Positions 25,622-34,072 of a stretch of 64,000 nt of DNA are shown here, piece by piece. Location: contig NZ_CP070499.1 in NCBI RefSeq assembly GCF_016925615.1, forward strand, positions 1,674,001-1,738,000, in the 5' to 3' direction. Within the stretch, counting starts at the first letter, position 1; each line of letters starts with the position of its first letter. A program made the position numbers and the translations under genes. The notes beneath the pieces are model-generated. The model saw only the letters and a list, made by a program, of their open reading frames with translations. It searched no databases and was not told the DNA's origin. This DNA comes from Natronosporangium hydrolyticum. Its GTDB lineage: Bacteria; Actinomycetota; Actinomycetes; Mycobacteriales; Micromonosporaceae.

Positions 25622-26362
25622 GTGCAGATCGGTCTAGTGGACGTCTACGCCAATCATGGAGTTCTCGTTATCGGGAATAAACTGGACCTCGATACCGATG
25701 TGACTCTCCAAGGTGCGGCTGCCGTATCTTCCTCCCATGTCCTGCTGGCAACCCGCGGACAGGCCGGTCTGGTGAGGGTTCGCCTGTGGAACGGTATTGG
25801 ACCTCGCGTCGGCACCGAGGTCGTTGTAGCTAAATTGGAGCTTTCAAGTCAGTATCTATTCGTCTTCGATATTGAGAAGGTTGGCATGCATTCCTTCGCT
25901 GCCGGAGACTTGGGAACAACCCCGATCAGAGTCTCGGTCGATGATCCGGGGCTTGCCTCTCGCGTGGATGTTCTGATCGGTGAGGTGCATGAAGAGAGAG
26001 AACTTACAAGTGTGGCAGGCCACCCCCTCTTCTCGGTGGCAGTCGCCTCTGGCGTGGAGATGGAAGTAGCCGACGAATTGGATCTCATCCTGTCGGGGCA
26101 CGACTTGCCGTTGAATCGGCTGGCCGCTGCTATCAAGCTGATTTTTGTTTCTCCTGCGTCCCGGCCCGCTATTCTAGATTCACGACTTGGTCAAGTGGTT
26201 GAATGGAGTAGGTGGCTTACTCCTCAGCAATCTGTTGACCGCAGCCATGAACTCGGGAGATTCCTGCGTTCTGGAATTGCGAGCCTGCATGAGCCGGCGC
26301 AAGATGTTGAGGTGATTAGTTTGGCCGAGAGGGCCCTCGCGAAGTCCGTTTTCAGTCGATAG
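25622..26362 (+). CDS. Hypothetical protein in low-GC patch
   Basis: A 246-residue protein. GTG 25622 was preferred over ATG 25607 because GGGAGGGAG (25609-25617) stands 4 nt before it and would lie inside the longer product. The N-terminal half is beta-rich (VDVYANHGVLVIG...); the C-terminal half is helical with SRWLTPQQSVDRSHELGRF. No signal, membrane segment or family was recognised. Its base composition is clearly below the window average, suggesting recent transfer. Its beta-rich N-terminal half recalls the disrupted gene upstream. Confidence 0.65.
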   Translation: MQIGLVDVYANHGVLVIGNKLDLDTDVTLQGAAAVSSSHVLLATRGQAGLVRVRLWNGIGPRVGTEVVVAKLELSSQYLFVFDIEKVGMHSFAAGDLGTTPIRVSVDDPGLASRVDVLIGEVHEERELTSVAGHPLFSVAVASGVEMEVADELDLILSGHDLPLNRLAAAIKLIFVSPASRPAILDSRLGQVVEWSRWLTPQQSVDRSHELGRFLRSGIASLHEPAQDVEVISLAERALAKSVFSR

Positions 26363-26711
26363 GTCACGGCCGGTTTCAAGATCATGAAAGATCTCGGTAC
26401 GTGGACTAGTCGCGCAGAAGCCTGGCGATACAGTCTGCCGAGTCACGATCTCGGCGCGATGTTAGGAGCTGATTGCAACGTAGTCCCGCGGCATCGCTGT
26501 GCACCGGTGCTCACGGCGCTCGCCCGCGAGATCGTCACGATCGTGGTGGCGGGCGTCGACCGCGAGGTCACCTTCTGACGGTTACGCTGGGGAGCATCCG
26601 ACCTTTCCGGAGCTGGACGGAGGGTGTGTCAGTTATGTCCGTTTCCCTGTCTTTCGGCGGCCCTCTTCGCCTGCCCCAGCGGGGACCGAGGGTGACGGTC
26701 GGGAGCTGGTC
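26363..26711. other. Gene-poor stretch upstream of ECF41 sigma gene
   Basis: This 349-bp gap holds a 64-codon frame (26384-26578) without a ribosome site, which I do not accept as a gene. Composition returns to high GC from about 26500. The sigma-factor promoter should lie in the last 130 bp, where TGTCAG (26625-26630) resembles an ECF41 -35 box, but no matching -10 was found. Confidence 0.4.
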
Positions 26712-27590
26712 ATGGGTGTGACCCAGGAGCGGCTGGAGCGGTTCGAGGCAAACCGTGGGCGCCTGTTCGGGGTGGCCTACCGGATGCTGGGGGAGGCGTC
26801 CGAGGCGGAAGATGTGGTGCAGGACGCGTACCTGCGCTGGGAGCGGAGCGACAGTGCGGTCTCCCCGGAGGCGTGGCTGACCAAAGTGGTGACGAACCTG
26901 TGCCTGGACCGGCTCACTTCCGCGCGGGCGCGCCGGGAGCAGTATGTGGGACCCTGGTTGCCCGAGCCGGTGGCGACCAGCGACGGTGCGCTCGGCCCGT
27001 TGGAGACCGTGGAGCAGCGGGAGTCGTTGTCGCTGGGGATGCTGGCGCTGCTGGAGCGGCTCACCCCGCCGGAGCGGGCGGTGTTCGTCTTGCGGGAGGC
27101 GTTCGGGCACAGCCACCGTGAGATCGCCGAGATCCTTGAGGTAACGGAGCCGCACGTCCGCCAGCTGTACCGGCGGGCGCAGCAACACATCACCGCGGAG
27201 CGGCCGCGGTTCGCCGCCACGTCGGAGCAGCGCCAGCAGCTCCTGGAGCAGTTCATACGGGCCGCGTTGGACGGTGACGTGCCGGCGCTGGAGCGGATGC
27301 TCGCCGAGGATGTGGTCGCCTGGGCCGACGGCGGCGGCAAGGCGCCAGCGGCGCGGCGCCCGGTGGTCGGCCGGGATCGGGTCGTGCGTGGCTTGCTGGG
27401 CGTGAGCGAACTCCGGCAGCGGCTCCGGTTCGAGCTCGACGTGGTAAATGGCGAGCCCGCCGTCGTGGTCTACCTGGACGACCGCCTGACCGCGATCACC
27501 CTTCCGGAGTTCGACGGCGACCGCATCGTCGCCATCCGCAGTGTCACTAATCCCGACAAGCTCGCCTTCATCAGCAACCAGAAAATGTGA
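26712..27590 (+). CDS. ECF41-type RNA polymerase sigma factor (SigJ-like)
   Basis: A 292-residue sigma factor from ATG 26712 with GGGAG upstream. Region 2 (FGVAYRMLGEASEAEDVVQDAYLRW is split here only for naming) and region 4 (HREIAEILEVTEPHVRQLY) are clear. A SnoaL-like C-terminal extension follows, bearing the two ECF41 hallmarks WLPEP and DGGGK. In that group the extension regulates the sigma factor instead of an anti-sigma protein. The gene directly downstream carries a fitting ECF41-like promoter and is its likely target. Confidence 0.92.
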   Translation: MGVTQERLERFEANRGRLFGVAYRMLGEASEAEDVVQDAYLRWERSDSAVSPEAWLTKVVTNLCLDRLTSARARREQYVGPWLPEPVATSDGALGPLETVEQRESLSLGMLALLERLTPPERAVFVLREAFGHSHREIAEILEVTEPHVRQLYRRAQQHITAERPRFAATSEQRQQLLEQFIRAALDGDVPALERMLAEDVVAWADGGGKAPAARRPVVGRDRVVRGLLGVSELRQRLRFELDVVNGEPAVVVYLDDRLTAITLPEFDGDRIVAIRSVTNPDKLAFISNQKM

Positions 27591-27609
27591 CCTCCTCCTC
27601 GCCCGGGGT

Positions 27610-27636
27610 TGTCACGGATCGCCGTCGTGCCCCGTT
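27610..27636 (+). promoter_or_regulatory. Predicted ECF41 promoter
   Basis: TGTCACG (27610-27616) and CGTT (27633-27636) are separated by 16 nt. This closely fits the known ECF41 consensus (TGTCACA, 16-nt spacer, CGTC). It lies 33 bp before the oxidoreductase ATG, just after the ECF41 gene. Confidence 0.65.
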
Positions 27637-27668
27637 CACTCCTTGACGACGAGGAGAGGGGAACGAAA

Positions 27669-28805
27669 ATGACGACGACACCACGCATCGCGGTGCTGGG
27701 CGCCGGCTATACCGGCCTGGCCGCCGCCAAGCTACTCGCCAATCGCACCGACGGGGTGGTCACGCTGGTCAACAACCGTGACTACTTCGTCCCGCGGATG
27801 CGCAACCACCAGGTCGCCAGCGGCCGGCCGTCGCGGCGGCTGCCCCTGCGAGGGCTGCTCAAGGGCACCGGAATTCGGCTGTTCGTCGACCAGGTAACCG
27901 GCATCGACGCCGCGGCGCGGGAGGTCGTGCTGGCCGGCGCCGCTGACCCGGTCGGCTACGACCTGTTGGTGTACGCGATGGGTAGCCAGGCCGACCTGGC
28001 GACCGTTCCTGGAGCGGCCGAGCACGCGTACGGCGTCGCCGCCGTCGAGCAGGCGGAGCGGCTGCATGAGCGGATGCGCACCGCGGGCACGGTCGCGGTG
28101 GCCGGCGCCGGGTTGACCGGCATCGAGGTGGCGACCGAGCTGGCCGAGACCTACCCCGACCGGACCGTGCGCCTGGTCACCAGCGGGGCACTGGGGGCGC
28201 AGCTGTCCGAGCCGGGCAGGGAGTATCTGCACCGGGCGGCTGATCGGTTCGGCATCCAGGTGCTCGAGCACGCCACGGTCGGCAAGGTCGGCCCGGACGG
28301 CGTGCTGCTGGCGGACGGGGCTCACGTTGCCGCCGACGCGGTGGCGTGGACTACCGGGTTCACGGTGCCGGCGCTGGCGCGGGCGGCCGGGTTGGCGGTG
28401 GACGAGCGTGGGCGGCTGGTAGTTGACTCGACCATGCGGTCGGAGTCGCACCCGGAGATCTACGGGATCGGGGACGTGGCGGCCATCCGGAACCGCGACG
28501 GGCGGCTGCTGCGGATGGGCTGCGGGCCCGGCGGGCTGGCCGCGGTGTGCGCGGTCCACGCGATCACCGACCGCGAGGCCGGGCGTACGCCGAAGCCGTT
28601 GCGGGTCAAGGACGACGCGCTCTGCATCAGCCTGGGTCAGCGGGATGGCATCCTGCAGCCCACCGAACTCGACGGTACGCCGAAGGGGAAGGTGCGCACC
28701 GGCCGGCCGGTGGCGGCGTTCAAGCGGTTCATCCTCCGTACCACCGGAGTGGTGTTCCCTCGCTACCCCGGTCTGGTGGCGGCCGGAGCCGCCGGGCGCG
28801 CGTAG
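27669..28805 (+). CDS. NAD(P)/FAD-dependent oxidoreductase (NDH-2-like)
   Basis: A 378-residue flavoprotein from ATG 27669, with GAGGAGAGGGGA upstream. It has an FAD-binding GAGYTGLAAAKLL at residues ~11-23, an NAD(P)-binding GAGLTGIEVATEL near 154 and the C-terminal YGIGDVAAI flavin-contact segment. It resembles type II NADH dehydrogenase/FSP1-like oxidoreductases. The electron acceptor is unknown. The ECF41 sigma gene directly upstream and an ECF41-type promoter point to regulation by that factor, as described for other ECF41-oxidoreductase pairs. Confidence 0.9.
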   Translation: MTTTPRIAVLGAGYTGLAAAKLLANRTDGVVTLVNNRDYFVPRMRNHQVASGRPSRRLPLRGLLKGTGIRLFVDQVTGIDAAAREVVLAGAADPVGYDLLVYAMGSQADLATVPGAAEHAYGVAAVEQAERLHERMRTAGTVAVAGAGLTGIEVATELAETYPDRTVRLVTSGALGAQLSEPGREYLHRAADRFGIQVLEHATVGKVGPDGVLLADGAHVAADAVAWTTGFTVPALARAAGLAVDERGRLVVDSTMRSESHPEIYGIGDVAAIRNRDGRLLRMGCGPGGLAAVCAVHAITDREAGRTPKPLRVKDDALCISLGQRDGILQPTELDGTPKGKVRTGRPVAAFKRFILRTTGVVFPRYPGLVAAGAAGRA

Positions 28806-28817
28806 CATCTTCTGCTT

Positions 28818-28890
28818 CGCAGATGCGAGGGTGATCGTGTCGCACAGCGGCGAAACAGTGTTGCTGCGGCGCTTTCGCCTCGCATCTGCG
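28818..28890. promoter_or_regulatory. Inverted repeat ahead of molybdate regulator
   Basis: CGCAGATGCGAGG (28818-28830) and CCTCGCATCTGCG (28878-28890) are perfect 13-bp inverted repeats 47 nt apart. A further GCATCT (28805-28810) lies upstream, so the GCATCT unit occurs three times. The second arm ends 20 bp before the regulator ATG, suiting an operator for the regulator itself. Confidence 0.55.
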
Positions 28891-28910
28891 GGGAGCTAGA
28901 CTCGGCTGCC

Positions 28911-29333
28911 ATGACGGTGTTCCGGATCGGGGAGGCGGCGCAGCTGCTCGGGGTCAGCGCGGACACGGTGCGGCGATGGGTCGACTCGGGCCGGCTCGTC
29001 GCAACCCGCGACGAGCATGGCCATCGGGTGATCGCCGGGGTGGACCTCGCCGACTTCGTCCGTGCCCAGGCCGGCGAGCCGGACTCGGTCGCGGCATCCT
29101 CCGCGCGTAACCGGCTGCGGGGCATCGTGACGGCGGTGACCAAGGACACCGTCATGGCCCAGGTGGAGATCCAGGCCGGCCCGTTCCGGCTGGTCTCGCT
29201 GCTGAGTCGGGAGGCGGTCGATGCGCTGGACCTACAGGTCGGCTCGGTCGCCGTCGCGGTGATCAAATCGACCACAGTGGTGGTGGAGCGGTCCAGCCCT
29301 GCGGAGTTGTCCAGTGGGAGGAGCACCACGTGA
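28911..29333 (+). CDS. HTH-TOBE molybdate-responsive regulator
   Basis: A 140-residue protein. Residues 1-50 form a MerR/excisionase-type helix-turn-helix (FRIGEAAQLLGVSADTVRRW). Residues ~68-130 are a TOBE (Mop-like) domain (SARNRLRGIVTAVTKDTVMAQVEI), the fold that binds molybdate in ModE and ModC. It overlaps modA by 4 bp, so it very likely controls modABC according to molybdate level. It is a short alternative to ModE, with an HTH of different type. Confidence 0.88.
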   Translation: MTVFRIGEAAQLLGVSADTVRRWVDSGRLVATRDEHGHRVIAGVDLADFVRAQAGEPDSVAASSARNRLRGIVTAVTKDTVMAQVEIQAGPFRLVSLLSREAVDALDLQVGSVAVAVIKSTTVVVERSSPAELSSGRSTT

Positions 29334-30130
29334 GCCCACATCGGATACCCGGCCTGGTGGCGGGGTTGACCGCTGCGGCGGTGGCGATGGCCGGCTGCGG
29401 CGGGTCGCCGGACGCGGACGCTGAGCCGGCCGCCGCGGCCGGCGGTGACGGGCCGCTAACCGGGGAGGTGGTGGTGTTCGCGGCGGCGTCGCTGACCGAG
29501 TCGTTCGCCCGGATCGGCGACGAGTTCGAGGCGGCGCACCCCGCGGTGTCGGTGACGTTCAACTTCGCCGGCAGTGCGATCCTCGCCCAGCAGATCAACC
29601 AAGGCGCCCCCGCAGATGTCTTCGCCGCGGCCAACCCGGCCACCATGCAGACGGTGACCGATGCCGGCAGCGGCGACGGCGAGCCGGTCAGGTTCGCCCG
29701 CAACCAACTCGTCATCGCCGTGGCCGACGGCAACCCGGTCGGGATCGGCAGCCTGACCGACCTCGCCGATCCGGAGGTGAAGGTGGCGCTCTGCGGCGAG
29801 CAGGTGCCGTGCGGCGCCGCCGCGCGTACCGCGCTGGACACCGCGGGGGTGGAGGTCACTCCGGTCACCCTGGAACGAGACGTCCGCGGCACCCTGTCCA
29901 AGCTGACGCTGGGGGAGGTGGACGCGGCACTGGTGTACCGCACCGACGCCGCATCGGCGGCCGGGGTGGCGGCGGTCGATTTTCCCGAATCGGAGCGTGC
30001 AGTCAATGACTATCCGATCGTGGTCCTGGCCGGGGCCGGCAACCCGCCCGCTGCGGCGGCGTTCGTCGACTTCGTACTCTCCGAGTCGGGTCAGGCGGCG
30101 CTGGCGCAGGCCGGCTTCCAGACCCCCTAG
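29330..30130 (+). CDS. modA: Molybdate ABC transporter substrate-binding lipoprotein ModA
   Basis: A 266-residue protein from GTG 29330. The N-terminus is a lipoprotein signal (VAMAGCGGS; the Cys is lipid-modified). The mature part has the ModA hallmarks VFAAASLTESF, FNFAGSAILAQQINQGAPADVFA and a Cys pair (ALCGEQVPCG). It captures molybdate or tungstate outside the membrane for ModBC. Confidence 0.94.
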   Translation: MSPHRIPGLVAGLTAAAVAMAGCGGSPDADAEPAAAAGGDGPLTGEVVVFAAASLTESFARIGDEFEAAHPAVSVTFNFAGSAILAQQINQGAPADVFAAANPATMQTVTDAGSGDGEPVRFARNQLVIAVADGNPVGIGSLTDLADPEVKVALCGEQVPCGAAARTALDTAGVEVTPVTLERDVRGTLSKLTLGEVDAALVYRTDAASAAGVAAVDFPESERAVNDYPIVVLAGAGNPPAAAAFVDFVLSESGQAALAQAGFQTP

Positions 30131-30149
30131 CACGCAGGTGTCGTAGGCG

Positions 30150-31004
30150 ATGTCCACCCGCAACCAACCGGCCGCCGGTGCTGCCGCCGCGCCGTCCGTG
30201 GGCTGGCGCCGCCAGCGCCGGAGCCGTCACCGGGTGCCGCTGCTGCTGCTCCTGCCGGCGCTGCTGGGCCTCGGGTTTTTGGTGCTGCCGCTGGCCGGTT
30301 TGGTGATCCGGGCGCCGTGGTCGACCCTGCCGGAGCGGCTGACCGCCCCCGGGGTGCTGGACGCGCTGCGGTTATCGCTGGTCACCGCCACCGTCGCCAC
30401 CGGACTCTGCATTGTGCTGGGCGTGCCGCTGGCGTGGCTACTCGCCCGCACCGACCTGCCGGGCCGGCGGCTGGCGCGGGCCCTGATCACCGTGCCACTA
30501 GTGCTGCCACCGGTGGTCGGCGGCGTGGCGCTGTTGCTGGTCTTCGGCCGCCGCGGCATCGTCGGCAGCTGGCTGGACGCCACCTTCGGGATCACGCTGC
30601 CGTTCACCACCACCGCGGTCATCCTCGCCCAGGCGTTCGTCGCGATGCCGTTTCTGGTGATCGCCGTCGAAGGTGCCCTCCGCGGCGCCGACGTGCGCTA
30701 CGAAGAGGCCGCCGCCACCCTGGGCGCGGGCCGGTGGCGCACCTTCACCCGGGTCACCATCCCGCTGGTCGCACCAGGGATCGCCGCCGGCGCGGTGCTG
30801 TGCTGGGCCCGCGCGCTGGGGGAGTTCGGCGCCACCATCACCTTCGCCGGCAACTTCCCCGGCCGGACCCAGACCATGCCGCTCGCGGTCTACCAGGCTT
30901 TAGAGACCGATCTGGAGGCGGCGATCGTGCTCAGCCTGATCCTGCTCGCGGTGTCGGTCACCATCCTGGTCGGCCTGCGCGGGCGGTGGTTGGGAGCCAC
31001 ATGA
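30150..31004 (+). CDS. modB: Molybdate ABC transporter permease ModB
   Basis: A 284-residue permease with about six membrane helices and the EAA loop GADVRYEEAAATLGAG that docks to the ATPase. The N-terminal ~30 residues are basic and cytoplasmic. It starts at ATG 30150, 20 bp after modA. Its stop overlaps the modC start (31001), consistent with one mRNA. Confidence 0.94.
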   Translation: MSTRNQPAAGAAAAPSVGWRRQRRSRHRVPLLLLLPALLGLGFLVLPLAGLVIRAPWSTLPERLTAPGVLDALRLSLVTATVATGLCIVLGVPLAWLLARTDLPGRRLARALITVPLVLPPVVGGVALLLVFGRRGIVGSWLDATFGITLPFTTTAVILAQAFVAMPFLVIAVEGALRGADVRYEEAAATLGAGRWRTFTRVTIPLVAPGIAAGAVLCWARALGEFGATITFAGNFPGRTQTMPLAVYQALETDLEAAIVLSLILLAVSVTILVGLRGRWLGAT

Positions 31005-32092
31005 CCGAGGCATCTGCGCTGCTCTATGCGAACCTGGTGGTCGACCGGGGCAGCTTTCGGCTCGACGCCGCGCTGTCAGTCGCCGCCGGCGAGGTCGTGG
31101 CCCTACTCGGGCCGAACGGTGCCGGCAAGACCACCGCGGTCCGTGCCCTCGCCGGGCTGCTGCCGCTGACCGGTGGCCGGATCCAGCTCGGAGACCGGAC
31201 CCTCGACGACCCGCAGCGGCGGATACTGGTGCCACCGGAACGGCGGAAGATCGGCGTGGTTTTCCAGGATTACCTGCTCTTTCCGCACCTGACCGCCCGG
31301 GACAATGTGGCCTTCGGCCCGCGCAGCGTGGGCGCCGCCCGCCGCCCGGCCCGCGCCGCCGCGGACGCCTGGCTGGCCCGGGTCGGGCTGGCCGAGCATG
31401 CCCACCGCAAACCACGTCACCTCTCCGGCGGGCAGGCTCAGCGGGTCGCGCTGGCCCGCGCCCTCGCCGTAGAACCGGTGCTGCTGCTGCTCGACGAACC
31501 CCTCGCCGCGCTCGACGCCCGCACCCGGCTCGACACCCGCGCCGCGCTGCAGCGCCACCTGCGGGCACACTCCGGCGCCACGCTGCTGGTCACCCACGAC
31601 CCGCTGGACGCGCTGGTGCTCGCCGACCGGCTGGTCATCGTCGAAGCCGGCCGGGTGGTCCAGGAGGGTGACCCGGCCACCATCACCGCCCAGCCCCGCA
31701 CCGACTACGTGGCGAGCCTGGTCGGGCTGAACCTCTACCGCGGCCGCGGCGAGGGCCACACCGTCACGGTCACGGCCGGCGATGGGTCGGCCGACCGGTT
31801 CCAGCTCAGCGTCGCCGAACCGGTCGACGGTGAGGTGTTCGTCGCCTTCCCCCCGGCGGCCGTGGCGCTGCACCCAACCGAACCCGACGGCTCCCCGCGC
31901 AACACCTGGCCGGCGGTCATCACCGGCATCCAACGCCACGGCGACAACCTTCGCGTCGAACTCGATGGGCCGATCACGGCCGCGGCCGACATCACCCCGG
32001 CCGCCGCCGCCCATTTGGAGTTGATCCCGGGCAGCCGGGTGTGGGCGGCGCTCAAGGCCACCGAAACCCACGCCTACCCTGCCGGCGGCTGA
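31001..32092 (+). CDS. modC: Molybdate ABC transporter ATP-binding protein ModC
   Basis: A 363-residue ATPase from ATG 31001 (the frame is open further upstream through modB). Walker A is GPNGAGKTT, the signature LSGGQAQRVALARAL, Walker B LLLLDEPLAALD and the switch His lies in LVTHD. A C-terminal TOBE region (about residues 240-355) probably senses molybdate and limits transport. Its 3' end overlaps the convergent NUDIX gene by 19 bp. Confidence 0.94.
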   Translation: MTEASALLYANLVVDRGSFRLDAALSVAAGEVVALLGPNGAGKTTAVRALAGLLPLTGGRIQLGDRTLDDPQRRILVPPERRKIGVVFQDYLLFPHLTARDNVAFGPRSVGAARRPARAAADAWLARVGLAEHAHRKPRHLSGGQAQRVALARALAVEPVLLLLDEPLAALDARTRLDTRAALQRHLRAHSGATLLVTHDPLDALVLADRLVIVEAGRVVQEGDPATITAQPRTDYVASLVGLNLYRGRGEGHTVTVTAGDGSADRFQLSVAEPVDGEVFVAFPPAAVALHPTEPDGSPRNTWPAVITGIQRHGDNLRVELDGPITAAADITPAAAAHLELIPGSRVWAALKATETHAYPAGG

Positions 32093-32655
32093 CCTGCGCA
32101 ACCGCCCCCACCATGATCAGCACACCGGACCAGCAGGCGGGCAAGGTCCGGGCCTGTGGCCGCAAGGTCGGCGGGGCGCCGCCAGGCAACTGCGGTGATC
32201 TCCTCGGACTGCAACAGACCTACGTCGCCAAAGGTGTGGAACCGGAACCGAAAGTCGATGTGCTGGTGCCCCGGCTCGCCCTTCGCCTGGCTGCTGGGTA
32301 TGAAGTGGATATCGATGTCGACCGGGACATCCGAGATAAGGCAAACGCTGTTCGGGTCGATGCCGGTCTCTTCGACGAGTTCGCGTAGGGCAGCGGCGGA
32401 GAGACTACCGTCAGCCGCTTCGAGGTGGCCCCCAGGCAGGAGCCAGCGGGACAGCGCGAGGTGGTGGACCTGCAGGATGCGCCCGATCGGGTCGGTGAGG
32501 ACGGCACCGGCGGTGGCATGGCCGCGGAACTCGACGCGCGAGGTGAGGTCAGCCCCGGAGTCAAGCAACTGACGGAGCGGTTCCAGCCGGGCCTCGTCCG
32601 CCGGGTGCCGGTCGAGATAGGCGTCGAGGGTCGAGCGGACGTGGGCTTCGGTCAC
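32074..32655 (-). CDS. NUDIX hydrolase
   Basis: A 193-residue NUDIX protein. GTG 32655 (VTEAHVRSTLDAYL) is taken as start; the frame runs on to 32955 through non-coding-looking, Arg-rich sequence. The NUDIX box is GGHLEAADGSLSAAALRELVEETG (given split: GGHLEAADGS, then LRELVEETG), with a slightly long spacing. It hydrolyses a nucleoside-diphosphate derivative of unknown identity. Its gene ends inside the modC 3' end. Confidence 0.83.
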   Translation of the reverse strand: MTEAHVRSTLDAYLDRHPADEARLEPLRQLLDSGADLTSRVEFRGHATAGAVLTDPIGRILQVHHLALSRWLLPGGHLEAADGSLSAAALRELVEETGIDPNSVCLISDVPVDIDIHFIPSSQAKGEPGHQHIDFRFRFHTFGDVGLLQSEEITAVAWRRPADLAATGPDLARLLVRCADHGGGGCAGQPPAG

Positions 32656-33030
32656 GGCCAAGGTGGCTCGTCCGGCACCAGATCGATGTGATCCACGTGC
32701 AGCATCGTAACCAACGCGCTGGCGCTGCCTTGCCGAATTATGGCCTCCCAGCAGGTTCGATCCGATGGGCGGTGTCGTAGGCGTAGGCGGCCGACGCCGC
32801 CGCCCGGCTCGACGTCCCGCATTACCCGATCGGCCTGCACGAGTACCGGGTACGACTTCTAGCCACCAACGGGCTATTGCCATTCCAACCGCCGATGTTA
32901 GTCTCCATCGCCTCCGCCGTGCGCCATCGGGTTGTGGGGATGGGTTTGGCGGCACTGGCCGCTAAACCCATCCCCACAACCCTGGGGCCGGGATGCAACT
33001 CTCGTAGGAGGAGCGAGAAAGGAGTGGTCG
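32656..33030. other. Gene-poor stretch with coding-like fragment and hairpin
   Basis: This 375-bp gap lacks an acceptable gene. One forward frame (about 32787-32908) reads like protein (VPHYPIGLHEYRVRLLATN) but has a stop just upstream and no start, so it may be a gene remnant. A long palindrome follows at 32931-32980, then the leader of the next gene. Confidence 0.45.
32931..32980. repeat. 17-bp perfect inverted repeat
   Basis: GTTGTGGGGATGGGTTT (32931-32947) and its exact complement (32964-32980) flank a 16-nt GC-rich centre that can itself pair (GCGGC with GCCGC). The product is a ~50-nt hairpin 50 bp upstream of a lipoprotein gene. It could be a terminator for an ancestral gene or a palindromic element. 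Confidence 0.7.
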
Positions 33031-33483
33031 ATGATCCCGGCCCTACGTCCTGCCCGGGCCCTACGATGTGTCGTTCTGCTCGCGTCGGCCGCTGCGCTCG
33101 TCGCGTGCTCCGCTGACGAGATCACCGTGGTCGACGACGATCCGCGGCTCATCGTCCACGCCTTTGATTCGCACGACTTCCTGCGACCCGACCACTCGAT
33201 CGGCGGCAGCCTTCGGTACAACGCCGACACGGGATGCATGTTCTTAATGGACCGAGGGGCGAAGCTCCTGATCTGGCCGGAGGGGACGACTCCGGTCCTG
33301 ACAGACGGCGAGCGCGGGGTAGAGGTGCCGGACTATGGCATCGCCATGCAGCGCGACGACATCAGGCTGAGCTACTACTCGGTCCCCGAGGATTATTACG
33401 TCGACTTCGATGGATGGGAAGCAGCCGAGAGCTGTGTGCCGGGGAGCGGAGACGTGGTCTTCGTCAGCCAACTCCTCGACTAG
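33031..33483 (+). CDS. Hypothetical lipoprotein
   Basis: A 150-residue protein from ATG 33031 with an ideal ribosome site (AAAGGAG, 33018-33024). Residues 1-26 are a lipoprotein signal ending LVACS. The mature part is acidic with two further Cys (TGCMF and ESCVPG) that may form a disulfide. No family was recognised. It stands alone between two intergenic gaps. Confidence 0.72.
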   Translation: MIPALRPARALRCVVLLASAAALVACSADEITVVDDDPRLIVHAFDSHDFLRPDHSIGGSLRYNADTGCMFLMDRGAKLLIWPEGTTPVLTDGERGVEVPDYGIAMQRDDIRLSYYSVPEDYYVDFDGWEAAESCVPGSGDVVFVSQLLD

Positions 33484-33607
33484 TCAGGTGGCTGAACCAG
33501 CGAGACTCGCCGAATCAATGGCGCTCCGTCACCGCGTCACGACCCGCCCAGCTTAGTCAGCGTACCGCGGCCGGTGGGAACCCGCGACGGGCGCTACTGT
33601 GAGCGCC

Positions 33608-34039
33608 ATGATCAAGGGCTTTCGCGATTTCATCGTGCGCGGCAACGTCGTCGACCTAGCGGTCGGGTTCGTGATGGGGGTGGCGTTCACCGCGGTCGTC
33701 ACCCAGTTCACCGAATCGTTCCTGGAACCGCTGATCCGAGTGCTGTCCGGCGGGGAGGGCATCGGCGCCGGCGCGGTCGAGATCCGGGGGGTACCGTTCG
33801 ACTGGGCGGCCTTCGTCAACGCGCTGATCGCCTTCATACTGACCGCCGCCACCCTCTACTTCCTGGTAGTGCTGCCGATGAACAAGCTCGCCGAGCGCCG
33901 GAAGCGCGGCGTCGAAGAGCCGGCGAGCCCGCCCAGCGACGAGGCAGCACTGCTGACCGAGATCCGCGACCTGCTCGCCGCCCAGGCCGCCCAGCCCGGC
34001 CGGGCGCCGGTCACTCCACCCGACCCACGCCGCCGCTGA
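33608..34039 (+). CDS. mscL: Large-conductance mechanosensitive channel MscL
   Basis: A 143-residue channel from ATG 33608 (MIKGFRDFIVRGNVVDLAVG); GTG 33599 would add three residues. The N-terminal amphipathic helix, TM1 (GFVMGVAFTAVV), the loop and TM2 (ALIAFILTAATLYFLVVLP) and the cytoplasmic helix (LLTEIRDLLAAQ) are all present. MscL opens under membrane tension to release solutes on hypo-osmotic shock. Confidence 0.94.
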   Translation: MIKGFRDFIVRGNVVDLAVGFVMGVAFTAVVTQFTESFLEPLIRVLSGGEGIGAGAVEIRGVPFDWAAFVNALIAFILTAATLYFLVVLPMNKLAERRKRGVEEPASPPSDEAALLTEIRDLLAAQAAQPGRAPVTPPDPRRR

Positions 34040-34072
34040 CCCGCCGCCCGGGCGTACTGGCAGCATGTCGGT

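Noticed and set aside
26384-26578. 64-codon forward ORF between the low-GC gene and the sigma factor
   Set aside because: No ribosome site, no recognisable domain, and it spans the composition boundary; not enough support for a gene.
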